A stretch of DNA of 64,000 bases, taken from assembly GCA_947247005.1 (NCBI GenBank), contig OX365953.1, forward strand, positions 27,898,784 through 27,962,783, read 5' to 3'. Position numbers and translations under genes: made by a program. The DNA is from Spisula solida. Taxonomy: Eukaryota > Mollusca > Bivalvia > Venerida > Mactridae. Below, in pieces: positions 1 through 11,429 of the stretch. The notes under the pieces were generated by a model, which had not been told where the DNA came from, did not search any database, and was given only the letters and a program-made list of their open reading frames with translations. The stretch's first letter is position 1; every line of letters begins with the position of its first letter.

Positions 1-1040
1 GCTAACGAACAACTAGTCTATCAAAGCAACACACAATCAAACCTGAAGTAGATAACACTATCGACATGAAGTATCAAAAACTGTACGAATCAATATAAAA
101 ACAGAATCATACGATGATTTGTACTCACACCGGTGTATGTCTCAGATGCAAATCTGACCACAATTGTAGGTAAAACTGCAAGTATGCACCCAAAATTTAC
201 ACTGCAGCGAAACATAACTACATGTATACATAAACTGTACATTGCCATCAATAACAACTTAAACTAATATGCTAAATATGGTTTAGTTTCAGTATTTCAG
301 TCATACCAGTGGCTTAAAATGAGAATGTCGTAAGTGCGACTTGCGATCTTTTAACTCATGCATATTCAAAATGTGTAATACAAGGCGCTGCTTATGGGCT
401 TATTTTCATGAAAGTCGGAACAGGTCATGTTGACCATACTAAAGTTGAAAAGTGTTGTTTTTCCACAACTAAAGAGTAGTCCTCAGACAGTTTTTTCTTG
501 TAAAATATGCACAAATTATCGATTTTGTCCTTACGACCTTCTCATTCTCAGCCAGCGATATGTTTACAACCCAGTCACCTTATCTTGACATAGGGTGAAC
601 CAGCAATTACCTTGAACTGGCTATGCTGAGCGTTACAGAATGGAGATATAACATACGAGTACAGTTTGTATTAGCGTTGAAATGTCACAGCCTATGATCG
701 ATCCCGATACTTACAAAGCGAACGCACTACTAATTATGCTTTAGATGCGGACATAAATAACAACTCTAAGACGATCTGCGGCTCAATTCATATACGCATA
801 GAAGAAACTTAGATGTATATTAATATGAACTAAGGCATTGCCTAAAGGGGATTCAATCATCCATTGATAATATATCAAAATAACTCATTACAGTTATTAG
901 TGAGGGGCATCTTCACAGTATGGTTGTTCATACATTTAGTATTTATTTTATATTTCATGAAATTCAGATAGAATTTTAATAACTCGAGGGCAAAAACTCA
1001 AGGAAAATTGACTAATACAACAAGAGGACCATTGGCTCTA
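1..1040. other. Non-coding stretch, nothing recognised
   Basis: AT-rich sequence without a convincing open frame, exon pair or recognisable repeat on either strand. Confidence 0.5.
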
Positions 1041-1082
1041 AAGTGCTCACCATATGACCAGCAGTTTAGGCAGAATCAGTAA

Positions 1083-1600
1083 CCTGGTGACCTAGTTTTA
1101 GACCCCAGATGACCCAGTTAAGAACTAGACCTAGATTTCATAAAGCTACACATTGTGGCCAAGTGTCATTAATATAACATCAAAAATGTGACCTCTAGAG
1201 AAGTAAACAAGGTTTAAAATTGATGTGACCTAGTTTTTTACCCAAGATGACCCAGTTACGCACTTGACTTAGATTTCAAAGCGACAAACATTGTGTCCAA
1301 GTTTCATATAGATTAGGTAAAACATGTGACCTCTAGAGTGCTAACAAGGTTTTTTCTTTGATGTGACCTTGTGACCTAGTTCTTGACGCCAGGAGACCCA
1401 GATTTCATAAAGCTACACATTGTGGCCAAGTGTCATTAATATAACATAAAAAATGTGACCTCTAGAGCGTAAACAAGGTTTTAATTTGATGTGACCTAGT
1501 TTTTGACCCCAGATGACCCAGTTACGCACTTTGCCTAGTTTGCAAAGCGACAAACATTGTGACCAAGTTTCATATAGATTAGGTAAAACATGTTCACGAG
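1083..1600. repeat. Tandem array with alternating A-B-A-B units
   Basis: Four units of roughly 100-150 bp each begin near gtgacctagtttttgaccc and close near atgtgacctctagag. Units starting near 1083 and 1372 share the block aagctacacattgtggccaa. Units near 1224 and 1489 instead share aagcgacaaacattgtg and a 'catatagattaggtaaaac' block. This gives a higher-order period of about 265-290 bp. It is followed directly by a second tandem family. Confidence 0.75.
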
Positions 1601-1611
1601 TGCTCGGGTGA

Positions 1612-2940
1612 GCTAAAAACTTGACGGACATCATCACAGTATGAGCGTTCCTGGTCATTTTAAGTTTCATGAAATCCTACCAGCTATTTACAAAGAAATG
1701 AATGTGAATGGACGGGCGGGGTGAATTCTTCATTAAATCAAGGGCAATAACTCTTAAAAAAATTGTCCAATAACAAAACTTGACTGGCATCATCTTAGTG
1801 TGAGCATTCATATTCGTTTTAAGTTTCATGTAATTTTACCGGCTAGTTCCAAAGAAATGACTAAGAAAGGACGGGTGGAGGTAATTCTTCAATAAATCAA
1901 GGGCAACAACTCAAGAAAATTGACACACAGAATGTGTGTTCATATTCATTTTAAGTTACATGAAATTCTACCAGCTAATTACAAAGAACTGAATGCAAAT
2001 GGACTGGCAGATGAAATTTTTCAACAAATCAAGGGCAATAACTCTAAGGAAATTTGACCAATAATGAAACTTGACAGTCATCATCACAGTAATTGGGTGC
2101 TCATATTCATTTTATGTTTCATGAAATTCTACAAGCTAGTTACAAAGAAAGGAATGCGAATGGACGGTCATAGTGCATTATACTATAAATCAAGGGTAAT
2201 AACTCTTAAGGAAAATTGACCAACTTAAACAAACTTGACGGGCATCATGACTTTTTTCAGGGTTCCCACAAATTTTCTAAGACAAAATTCCCTGACTTTT
2301 CCCTGATTTTTCCCTGACCACAGAGCAGTTTTCCCTGACTTTTTAGAGCAATCGGGCGACATCGGCATTTTTTTGTTAGAGCAAAATATGGCAAGAAAAT
2401 AGAGAAAAGGAGGCTATATTTGCTCTATATGGAACAAAAAGAGTTTAGGTTAGCAGTATGTTGATTAATATTACTTTAATACAACTTAGAAATACTCTGA
2501 GCGAGCATAGCGAGCGAGAATTTTTTTCAGTTGTATTTTCTTCATAGGAAATGACACTTCAATGAAAAATTCCCTGACTTTTCCCTGACTTTTGCTCAAT
2601 TTCCAAATTTCCCTGACTAATTTCATAATTCCCTGACTTTTCCCTGACCTTGAAAAAAAAAAGTTTTTCCCTGACTTTTCCCTGACCGTGGGAACCCTGT
2701 TTTTATTTAAGTTGCTTAAAAATGTAGCAGTTAGTAGAAAAATGGCTGCAGTCGGAAGGACAGACAGAAATATTTAATAAATCAAGGTAAATGACTGTCA
2801 AAGGAAAAACACCTGACAGGCATCATCAAAGTACTGTATAGTTGTTCATATTCATTTTGATTAAGTTCCATGAAATTCTACATGCAAGTTACAGAGAAAT
2901 GGCTGTTGATGGCGATGCGTCTTTGCAAGCCGTATGGCCA
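1612..2940. repeat. Degenerate ~150 bp tandem family (caagggcaataactc type)
   Basis: About six diverged units carry 'cttgac..gcatcatc.cagt', 'cattttaagtttcatgaaat' and 'caagggcaataactc' in fixed order; unit starts lie near 1616, 1775, 1920, 2066, 2229 and 2810. The caagggcaataactc motif is common in bivalve interspersed repeats from general knowledge. The array is interrupted by an inserted element at 2258-2699. Confidence 0.75.
2258..2699. mobile_element. hAT-like non-autonomous DNA transposon
   Basis: The element begins cagggttcccac and ends gtgggaaccctg, a 12-bp terminal inverted repeat of the hAT-like CAGGG type. Both ends carry many copies of ttccctgacttt. It interrupts a unit of the surrounding tandem array, so it arrived later. 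Flanks are T-rich and no clean 8-bp target duplication can be read. It is too short to encode a transposase. Confidence 0.75.
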
Positions 2941-3039
2941 GTCCACACGCACATTACCCCAAGTGCCGGAGTAAAAGTTAAGCATTACATAAGTTCAGTG
3001 AGTCACAATGTAACTATATAGTTTTCACATAATCTTCCT

Positions 3040-3215
3040 TTTGGCAAAAATAATCGCGATTATTGTACCTAGTTGCTCTATTGGCTTAATCAAGTTAATG
3101 CAGCCACCCCCTGTCAAAAAATATTAGATTCAGAATTTCACGCACATTGCTGTTAAATTAATTCTGTTATACCGGAAAACGGGTTTTATCCTATAATGTT
3201 GATATGGTCAGTGAC
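3040..3215. repeat. Dispersed repeat, copy outside the 3337-4258 element
   Basis: This matches 4020-4186 in the same orientation over about 170 bp, sharing ataatcgcgatt.ttgtacc, 'tagttgctctat' and 'aattaattc.gt'. Part of it (ccggaaaacgggtttta) recurs inverted near 3650-3695. Confidence 0.65.
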
Positions 3216-3336
3216 AAACCCTATCTGCAGTTATAACTGAACTACCTTTTAGGAGACCCCTAAGGAATCAAAATGATAATCAGCCAGAATATGGTTTTAA
3301 AAACAGTGTGTTTTAGCGTTTTCTTGAATGACGACT

Positions 3337-4258
3337 AGAGCTGTCATTGATACGACCCAAGGCATATCGATGATTCCAATATAGAGGAAGACAAGCATCG
3401 GCGATACATCGTTATACAGTTACACATATAGACGAACAAGAAACAGGCTTTTCAGTCAATGATCCCTTTTTAGCCATTCTACACCGTACATGTTGGGTAT
3501 ATATTCAGCTTTGAGATAGCACGTTTCTTTAGAGTTTAGACTTGACACATTTTTACAATTTGTGAACTTACATTTAACAGACGGACTGTTTTGTGCAGGA
3601 AAAGGAGGATTTTCGGTGGTTCCATTCATTTACTCAGGTATCGGTTCTCGATATCGACATTACTCAGTAAAACCCAATTTTCCGGAACCGGAATTTCACG
3701 GTCAGGGTGTTAGCAAGCAATAAGCGGTATAGCGGGAGTGTATATTTTTTCTTTTTTCAACGTTTAAACATGAAAAACATATAAAACAATTGTTGCACAT
3801 TATCATTAAACATCTTAATTTTTAAACTTCAGCAAGAATTATCTGAAAAAATGTTCAATATTTGAAATATTGCATTTTATTCTACACTGTCGCTTTCGAA
3901 GCTCGATACCGATGGCGAGAAAATTACTAATTTTTCAAGTTAAACATATTATTGTGGCAAAACATTGTCAGCGAAGTCGTAAAATAATGTTGTCAATGTG
4001 TTCAAGTAAGACTTTATTCAAATTCTTATCTTTTGGCTAAAATAATCGCGATTTTTGTACCTAGTTGCTCTATACGCTATATCAGTTTCCCCCCTGACGT
4101 ACATTCGGAATATCTCGCACATTGTCGCTGAATTAATTCCGTAATCCCAGACAACAGGTTTTAACCAGTAATGTCGATATGGGGAATATTCTAAAATGTG
4201 AATCGATAATCGACTGGTTAAAAATATTGTTGATACCGCTTAGGTCAATGACAGCTCT
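3337..4258. mobile_element. Non-autonomous element with 14-bp inverted termini
   Basis: Positions 3337-3350 read agagctgtcattga and 4245-4258 read its exact reverse complement. The interior holds a direct copy (4020-4186) of the repeat at 3040-3215 and an inverted piece near 3650. A diverged 8-bp target duplication may exist (atgacgac versus atgattgc), which would suit hAT, but it is not convincing. No transposase frame is present. Confidence 0.6.
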
Positions 4259-4259
4259 T

Positions 4260-5255
4260 ATGATTGCATCACACCGGAGGTCACATGGCAGCTACATACT
4301 GTAATGGACAGTCACAGCAGAGCGACAGATGAATACTGATCAACACGACAGAAACTTTGTTAAACACGGGTCAACCAACACAGGCCTTAACTGGATCTGA
4401 GGGTTCTTTGAACTTGAAGGGTCTTGGGACAACTGTCACTTCTTCGGTCTTGTTATGTTCATACTATCCACAGACAAAAAGCACCGAGGAATTCATGTTC
4501 TTTGTTAACTTATATTTTGAGCTTTTTTCCCAAAAAACTTTCTTATAAATGATCATAAAAGCACTCATGAAAAGTTACATTGTTTGGTCAATTCTCATAT
4601 GTTTTCACGGAGATCTGTATTGACAAACCAGCAGTAGACAGTTGTCCTACATTATAAGATCAATTAACATGGTCATCTAACACAGAATGATTGTTGATAA
4701 TTAATTCACAATAAATGGTTGGGTTGATTGTTTGTTGTTGACAATTTGGGTACGAACAAATTTGGATACGCTTCGTTTATCAAACTTTGTGATGCAAATT
4801 AGCATCGAAAGTTGATTCCTTTGTTTACCTACGCTAATTATGTGTATAGAAGACAGTTTTCCTTGTTTGAAACAAGTACTTTAATCGTATAAGCAGTTAT
4901 TTTAACGATTGTAGGCTGTACTTACTTGACCGAAGCGAGGATGGCAGACTTCCGTTTGCGAGGGACAGTCTAAAATCCTTACCGACCGCCTTTATCTCGC
5001 GCGCTAGCATTCTTACCTCCCCTTTTGTAAGCTAGGGCCTTCGGTTATCTCAAGGAACATTTTTAAACATCATTAAAAAATAAAAGATAATTTATTAACA
5101 ACAATAATATTTTTTAAATGAGTTTGCCAATTCCATTCACGTCTTCAGAGTACCCCGAAAAAACCACTTCCTGTACACACAAATTTCACTCTGACAGGGG
5201 TGACCAAATTTTGGATGGGCTAAAAACTCGCAACACGTACAATGCCGTCTGGCGA
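4260..5255. other. Non-coding stretch, nothing recognised
   Basis: Short open frames here lack any recognisable domain. A slightly GC-richer patch at about 4925-5045 could not be assigned. Confidence 0.4.
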
Positions 5256-5260
5256 TTCTA

Positions 5261-5287
5261 AATCGCGATGCCTTCGGCATCGCGATT
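5261..5287. repeat. 12-bp perfect hairpin with 3-nt loop
   Basis: Arms aatcgcgatgcc and ggcatcgcgatt are exactly complementary around ttc. It lies just upstream of the duplicated block starting near 5300. Function unknown. Confidence 0.7.
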
Positions 5288-5299
5288 CTAGAATCCCTA

Positions 5300-5824
5300 T
5301 TACCGCAACAAAACGCACCAGACAAATTGGCTGGTACTATTTACGCCCCGCAAACAGCAAATTCGTCATATTTGTTTGAGCGCTCTAAAATGGCAAAACA
5401 ACTCAATAAATTAAAATGCATAATAAGCATCTATTTTTAGAAAATCCATTATACTCTTGACACTAAGTTTCATAAAAACGTCTGATAACCAATTCATTTA
5501 TTTTTTTTTCATTTCATGCAATACTGAATATCTTATACTCGTGTTATTAAAATTGTTTCAATGTGTAAAATGTGTAATTGTTTTAGAAAATAATGAAGCG
5601 TGTTTTCATTAACCAGGTAAGTAATTGTACCAGCTAATAGCCATTCAATTTCAGTGTGGAATGATGATCAATGTTAAATGGGTGAAAATAGAATGCGCGC
5701 AGTTAAATAGTACGGGATGTTTTCGTGTTTAGAATCGAAATAAAAACTCTGTTCTTGTAGTTTGTCGGTGAATAAAACACAGACATGAGTTCGGATTCGG
5801 AAAAATTAAATCACGAGTGCGTAG
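5300..5824 (+). repeat. Duplicated block, copy 1 (possible leader plus first exon)
   Basis: This aligns along its length with 16020-16562 in the same orientation. Shared blocks include 'tactatttacgccccg', tatactcgtgttatt and aatcgaaataaaaactctgt. Similarity ends abruptly after cacgagtgcgta. Just before that end, an ATG at 5785 opens MSSDSEKLNHEC, matched in copy 2 by MGWSSDAEKLNHEC. The conserved frame and the end of similarity at a GT dinucleotide fit a duplicated promoter and first exon. A transposon terminus is an equally open alternative. Confidence 0.65.
5785..5820 (+). CDS. Candidate first coding exon, copy 1
   Basis: Twelve codons (MSSDSEKLNHEC) run from the ATG to a TGC followed by GTAGAA, a possible splice donor in phase 0. 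The same frame occurs in the paired block at 16517-16558. Without splicing, this frame reads on about 20 codons to a stop. No downstream exon can be assigned with confidence, so this is only a candidate. Confidence 0.25.
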
Positions 5825-5829
5825 AACAA

Positions 5830-7130
5830 GAACCGATTATGATTTCTGAAGCAAAACCGGCACTTTCCTTCCATTGCTTTGCCTAACTGAAAAAATATGT
5901 ACTTACCCGCTTCATTCACTGTAAACCATATGTCGAGCTAGTCGACCCTTGCTTCGCATTGTAACTGCCATGTTTTACTCTCACGACAAAGGTAATTATA
6001 TAGCACATTGCCATATTACGTAAAACACACACATAAATTCTCAGTATACATTATCTTAGATTCTTGCTTTATCATTATTCTAGCACAACACACACTACAT
6101 CGACGCACGTTGTGATTTAATCAGTTCTCTAATGCATGATCCCGTATCACTTCATTGTAAACTGTAAACTCGTTCGCAACGTCAGACTTTGCCATTTAAA
6201 AGTAGTTAGCGGTGTTTTAACGCCAGAAATGTCTACTTTCTAGGTTTTACTGCATTTATTGAAGTTCATTAGCATAACTTTAAGCAGTCTTACCATAGGC
6301 ACATGGTTTCAAATTAACTGAGTCAAAATTACCTGAGTTTACCCTATATAGAAGAGAAGATTGAGCTACGGTCATGTTTACCGGCAACGGATATGACGTT
6401 ACAGGAACTGGTATCCGTGTTTGCTGCGACAACTGTTGGAAAAAACTGGGTATCAGCATTCGAAATGCCAGATCTGTTGCGGCTAAACATGGCTGTTGTA
6501 CAATCTTCTCTCTATGCAGGGAAAATATTTCCTACCGAATATTTCTGATTTTACAATATCTGCAGGTATAAAAAGAGGATATAACAGTCTTAAAAAGCTG
6601 CATTGTTCATAATATTGATTAAAGGATCTAGTCTTCCGAAAAGGGTTTTTATCGATTTATTGATGCCGGAAACTTTCAAGTTTCAAAATTAAGTAGCATA
6701 CCGGCAGTCATTCATCAATAAAATGTGCTAAATAAAGGAATTCAAATAAAACACTGAACCGATGACTGACGCATGTACTTTTATACGTGCACGTATATAT
6801 CATAGCTTACCGTATGCATGTATAGACTTTTGACCCAAATAGTGCGCCATATATTAATGCACATTGTTATTTAAATGTCTCTACCCGAACATTGTTCCGG
6901 TATCCTACTGAACGCTATAAAAAAGTCACTTAAAAGTATGAAAAACTACTTTAATTTACGTGCTGAAATGTTGACATAGTAAATAAACGTCTATTGTTAC
7001 TTTGAGCCGGGCTGATAAAAAACCTATACCAAGCAACCGATCTATTGTGATACATACACGTTACGTTTCCTGTATTTTTGTGGGCTTGAAAAACATGCTG
7101 AAATGTAGCCGTGTGACAATGGCTCAATAT
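5830..7130. other. Mostly unassigned sequence
   Basis: An open frame at about 6352-6556 (+) has protein-like composition and a possible acceptor before it, but no clean donor and no recognisable domain. Nothing else is evident. Confidence 0.35.
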
Positions 7131-7141
7131 ACGACATTCAA

Positions 7142-7314
7142 GCAGCTCGACATACGATATTAGACGACATTTAAAAAATTGTAATAAATCGTATGTCGTG
7201 CAGCACGACATACGACAATGGATTTTTAATGTCGTCCAATGTCGTATGCGAGTAGCACGACATTCGATTTATGACAACTTTTTTAATGTCGTCCAATGTC
7301 GTATGTCGAGCTGC
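7142..7314. mobile_element. Small foldback element (MITE-like)
   Basis: About 36 bp at 7142-7177 is inverted at 7279-7314, with a few mismatches; both ends start gcagctcgacatacga. The interior holds a near-perfect 23-bp palindrome at 7191-7213 (gtatgtcgtgc and its complement around one base) and repeats of 'aatgtcgtccaatgtcgtat'. It carries no coding capacity, and target duplications are not clear. Confidence 0.7.
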
Positions 7315-7511
7315 ACCACATCGTTGACTAGTAAAGTCATAACTTTATGCAATGCCGACATACCAAAAATTGGTAGGAGAATTTCACCTATTGGGTTGTT
7401 ATTCTGTGTTAGGCGCCATATAGTAGTTATTTTACAAGGTTTACGGATACTATGACCAGTTTCTATGATGACTTATGTACATTCAACCATAGTATAAAAC
7501 CTTGTATTCAG

Positions 7512-7704
7512 ATTCTAAATTATGCACAAACCCACCAACAATAACAAACGGCACCATGAACGTAACTCTAACACCAAACGGTTATTTCGCAGTCTTGGCA
7601 CGTGATCAATTCTACAGGTTAGCTACCAATAATCCGAATATTGATAACTGTACCATTGGAACTGGGTGGAGTAATGTGACCAATATGATATGTGCTCTAA
7701 GACA
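7512..7704 (+). pseudogene. Orphan, decayed Sushi/CCP exon
   Basis: An acceptor (tattcag) precedes and a donor (gtaagt at 7705) follows a block whose translation closely matches exon 2 of the PAN-Sushi-IgGFc gene on the other strand. Both share NPPTI, NGTMNVTLTP, VLxxD and W.NVT.M. It keeps three of the four Sushi cysteines; the second is arginine (CGT for TGT). The exon is 193 bp, so it enters after 1 base of a codon and exits after 2. The intact copy is a symmetric 198 bp phase 1-1 exon, so splicing this one in would shift the frame. No matching PAN or IgGFc exon is visible nearby on this strand. Confidence 0.7.
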
Positions 7705-7705
7705 G

Positions 7706-8700
7706 TAAGTAGTACTAGAACTTCATAAGTTACCACGACTGATACATGCACCACCTATTATTATTGTGCAAGTTTCAAGTTACAAACTCATTTACGGGTC
7801 GTAATCAAAAGTTGACATAATTATATGCTGGAAATTAGTACGGACGTATCGCATACCCATCTGTGTTGCGTAGTAACTTTTTGTTACAATGACGTCACAT
7901 GACGTGGCTTTTTGGACCTAGTCCTATAATCAGACCTTACAATGGTCACGACTACTTTTTCATTTATTCGCTGATTTTAAATTTGTAAATTGAGATAAAT
8001 GCTCGTTAAATCATCGTTCTGGTAATACAATTTTATTACACTTGATCAACCAAAAATAAATATTGTATGCGGAAATCTAGCTACTTGATTTTTCGCCTTT
8101 TCCCTTAAATATCTAAAAACCCTGACGGTAACTTTTTTTTAAATTGCACAGTATGTTGCTCTGGATACGAAAAAGAGATTAATTCATAAGAAAGGATATG
8201 TCGCCGCGAAAACTATATGAAAAAGAGTAAAAATGTTTTATATCTTAGAAAGGTTCAATTGTACTAAAAAAAGTGGTCAGATTTTCATGGTATCAAAAAC
8301 AAGAATTTTCCATACGTTCGAATTCCAAGACCCTACCTGTTTTGTTTTGTTTTCAATTCCATATTCGTTACACCATTATAAAGATGAAAGTCTTTAGTTC
8401 TGAATATGTAAATATATTTAAAATAACACGAGTATCAATGAAACGTTTATTTAAACATCATTCATGCACCTCAGTGACTGTCTGGTCAATTTAACGTGTT
8501 ATGAGTCTTTCTAAGATAGCATAAATTTAAATAAATAAAAAAATAATGTGTTTTTGTTTACTCTTTATCAATGATACAGTTACCTGTGCTTATATTTACT
8601 ATATTTATACTTATGTTTCTGGTCGGTGAATATTCCACAAGGAGCAATGACTTTGCACCTAAAACGTTGCCGTATAGAAGAGATCATGTGTGTATACAAA
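7706..8700. other. Non-coding stretch, nothing recognised
   Basis: No IgGFc-type exon follows the orphan Sushi exon. Open frames are short and lack recognisable domains. Confidence 0.45.
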
Positions 8701-8712
8701 GGGATTATAGTA

Positions 8713-8778
8713 CCACCAGCTAGCTATTGGTGGATGTCAGGTTTGTATTGTTCATTCATCCAATATATAGCTGGTGGG
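8713..8778. repeat. Foldback hairpin, copy 1
   Basis: The arms ccaccagctagctattgg and ccaatatatagctggtggg pair across a ~25-nt loop. A related hairpin lies at 9301-9366. Both are followed by gcatatgaatac. Confidence 0.6.
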
Positions 8779-9300
8779 CATGTTGCATATGAATACGGTG
8801 ATCTCTCCTACAGCCATGCTCATCCTGATGGTACGAACAAAATCATCATTTGTTGCAATATGAAAGATCACCTACTTACACTGCCTACCAAAAATAAGTA
8901 TACATATGCTATTTGCCCACTTACTTGCCTGTTATGAGACTATTTGCAGAACAGTGAAGCAACAATATATTTGAAGAAAATGAGTATTTCTTGGTGATTA
9001 AATGGAAAGGCCATACATTAATTGGTACCCTAGGTGCAAAATATACAGTTTCTTTGTCCCTCTGAAATGGTAACTTGGTCACAAAAGATGGAAAATTCAG
9101 CCTTTTAAATCACATGATTATTATAGTTCCGAACATCTTCATCGTTATTTCTATCTCTATTTTGACTCATTTAGTAGTTTCAGAAGCTAGTATAATTGTG
9201 ACCGTCTGATAAACAGATATTGGATAATTTAACCAAGTTAATTTTTGCAACAATTATTTACTGTATACTAATTTTTGGTGGGCACTGCATATGTAAACTG

Positions 9301-9366
9301 CCCACCGGCTGTCTATTGGTCGATTGAACAATGAAAATATGTCATTCGCCAATAGTTAGCTGGTGG
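9301..9366. repeat. Foldback hairpin, copy 2
   Basis: Arms cccaccggctgtctattgg and ccaatagttagctggtgg pair imperfectly. It matches the hairpin at 8713-8778 in arms and in the flanking gcatatgaatac. Confidence 0.6.
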
Positions 9367-9389
9367 ACATATTAGCATATGAATACCTC

Positions 9390-10680
9390 TGTATACAAAC
9401 TTGATGTCTCATATTAATGACCCTCCAAGTGTCGAATTTAGTACGCTACGTGACATTTTATGATAACTGTACTATAAATCGTTTCATTGAGTGCGATATG
9501 AGTTCGTATGATTTACTATTAAGTCGTTATATCGCGATTATCCCCCCTCCGGATCCACGATCATATGAGAACTAGCCGTTTGGAAAGTTAAAAGACAAAC
9601 GCAAGACAAATCAAGGTCCGAACGTGATGCAAATTGGTACAAAGTTAGTCCGGTATGTAGTTTATAAAAACATCATATTTGCTGTGCGAGTCAATCATTG
9701 TGCTTGGTTCGCATGCCCGTTCGACCCTATAATCTTAACAATGCTTCAATTTTCGAACATTCAATACAAATTTTGTGTGCGAATACAGCAATGCGTCGTC
9801 TGAATTATTTCACTATCTTCATACCATTCTATAATTCTAAGAAAGTATCGGCTTGCACCGATAAAGACAATGTGTTGAATATTGAAATCCTATACTGGGA
9901 CAAAAGGAGAATCTCATGATCTATATATGGGTCGTATGAATGTTAAAAAAGACGGTATTGTGCATCAACAGTTGATGGCAAAATGTGGCAGACAGATATA
10001 GAATATTCCAAATATTGCGTCAGTTCGGCACACCTTCATAAAGCTTTTCGAAATTGTACAAAGCTGCAACAAAGACAGAAATGTGCGTTTAGCAATTTAG
10101 TTTAAACAATATTAATTTCTTTATAAACATATAATATGATAACATTCATTTACACGTATTAAGGATTGAGTAGAAAGCTAAGCTTATTTATAAACTCGTT
10201 TCTTTAACAATTTGAAGGACGGGGGTTCTATACTGAGCAATTCCAATTGTGTTTACACAAGTGTACGAGGGATGTCCCAGCTAATCGTGTAATATGCTTA
10301 TAAAATGTATTAAAACGTCGATAGCTAATATAATATGATATGGTCCGAGCAGGTATCCGAACTTTCATGAAAATGTATCATGAAAATAAGTTTCTGTTAA
10401 CATTATTAATGCACACTTCATGCAAGTGCATCGCACTGTGACGTCAATGTAAGAACGTCATGCTGCGATGGACAACATTTACTGCGACACCCATGTATAT
10501 TCATGTGGGGTTAATTATGATTCAAACATTAAACAATTGTTGAATGGAATTGATTATAACCAGATTGCTGGAGAAATGTTCAAAATTACGAATATATATA
10601 TTAATAGGGGACTCAACCCTAAGCAAGGAAAACATAATGACACATCGAAATACACGTACAAGAGGATATGGCTAATGCTA
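9390..10680. other. Non-coding stretch, nothing recognised
   Basis: The longest open frame (10468-10740, +, about 90 codons) has no recognisable domain or splice context. Confidence 0.4.
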
Positions 10681-10682
10681 CG

Positions 10683-10880
10683 GTCACAAAGCTCGTACGA
10701 TATCCGAACGAATTTATCAACTCTTACGAGTAGCGACTAGTCACAGCTCGTTTGGACTACAAACGATCTATAGAGATGCACTCGTATGATATCCGTACGA
10801 TGCTCGTACGAGTAAAGAAAATCCGTACGGCGGTCGTACGAGTCTTCGGTGTCCGTACGGGCTCCCTACGGACGCCGTGC
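10683..10880. repeat. CpG-rich cgtacg-type repeat block
   Basis: Many variants of 'tccgtacg' and 'tcgtacgag' occur in both orientations. About 58 bp (10815-10872) resembles 26944-27003, sharing 'ttcggtgtc.gtacgggctcc'. CpG density contrasts with the AT-rich surroundings. Similar blocks form subterminal regions of Harbinger-type elements elsewhere in this window, which suggests but does not show a transposon origin. Confidence 0.5.
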
Positions 10881-10945
10881 GAGTTTGTCAAAAACATGTA
10901 CAATTTGAGAATTTGTGGTTTTTTTTTCAATATAAATGACATTGT

Positions 10946-10951
10946 TTTATT
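10946..10951 (-). terminator. Possible poly(A) signal for the PAN-Sushi-IgGFc gene
   Basis: An AATAAA on the minus strand lies about 480 bp beyond the stop codon at 11430. The nearer sequence offers only AATAAG-like variants. In AT-rich DNA this match is weak evidence. Confidence 0.2.
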
Positions 10952-11429
10952 AATAGCACAACGTTTTCTTCATCGGTTTTGTACATTTAACGTGGGACGA
11001 ACATCAAAATCAATTTCTTGGCCCCTTTAGCAAAGTTTGAGTAGTATACATCAAATTTATAAATATTCACATTTAGAGAAAGGCTACTACTGTTTTTAAC
11101 AACTAACTCCTCCTTTTCCTCAACCAGAGTACTTTTCTGAAATTGGTCACCATAGCAACGAAGTAAATGATTTCGACATTATTCATAAGAAATTTTAAAG
11201 CTTAGATATAGTAATATATGGATAAATGACTTAAAATTGAATCTATAGACATGTCATTTTTTCTTATTTGAAAACTTTTTTGAAACTTTGTAACATGCAC
11301 TTAATTACAAAATGTCGATATAGCAAGTTTTCCTGGAGACTGGCTCATAGGTAATATAGATGCAGTCTGCATAAAACGAATATAACTGAGCTATTTAAAC
11401 CAGTGTGTAACATTGTTACTCATCAGTCA

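Noticed and set aside
6352..6556. Open frame with possible upstream acceptor and protein-like composition
   Set aside because: No clean donor, no recognisable domain and no compatible partner exon. Too weak to annotate.
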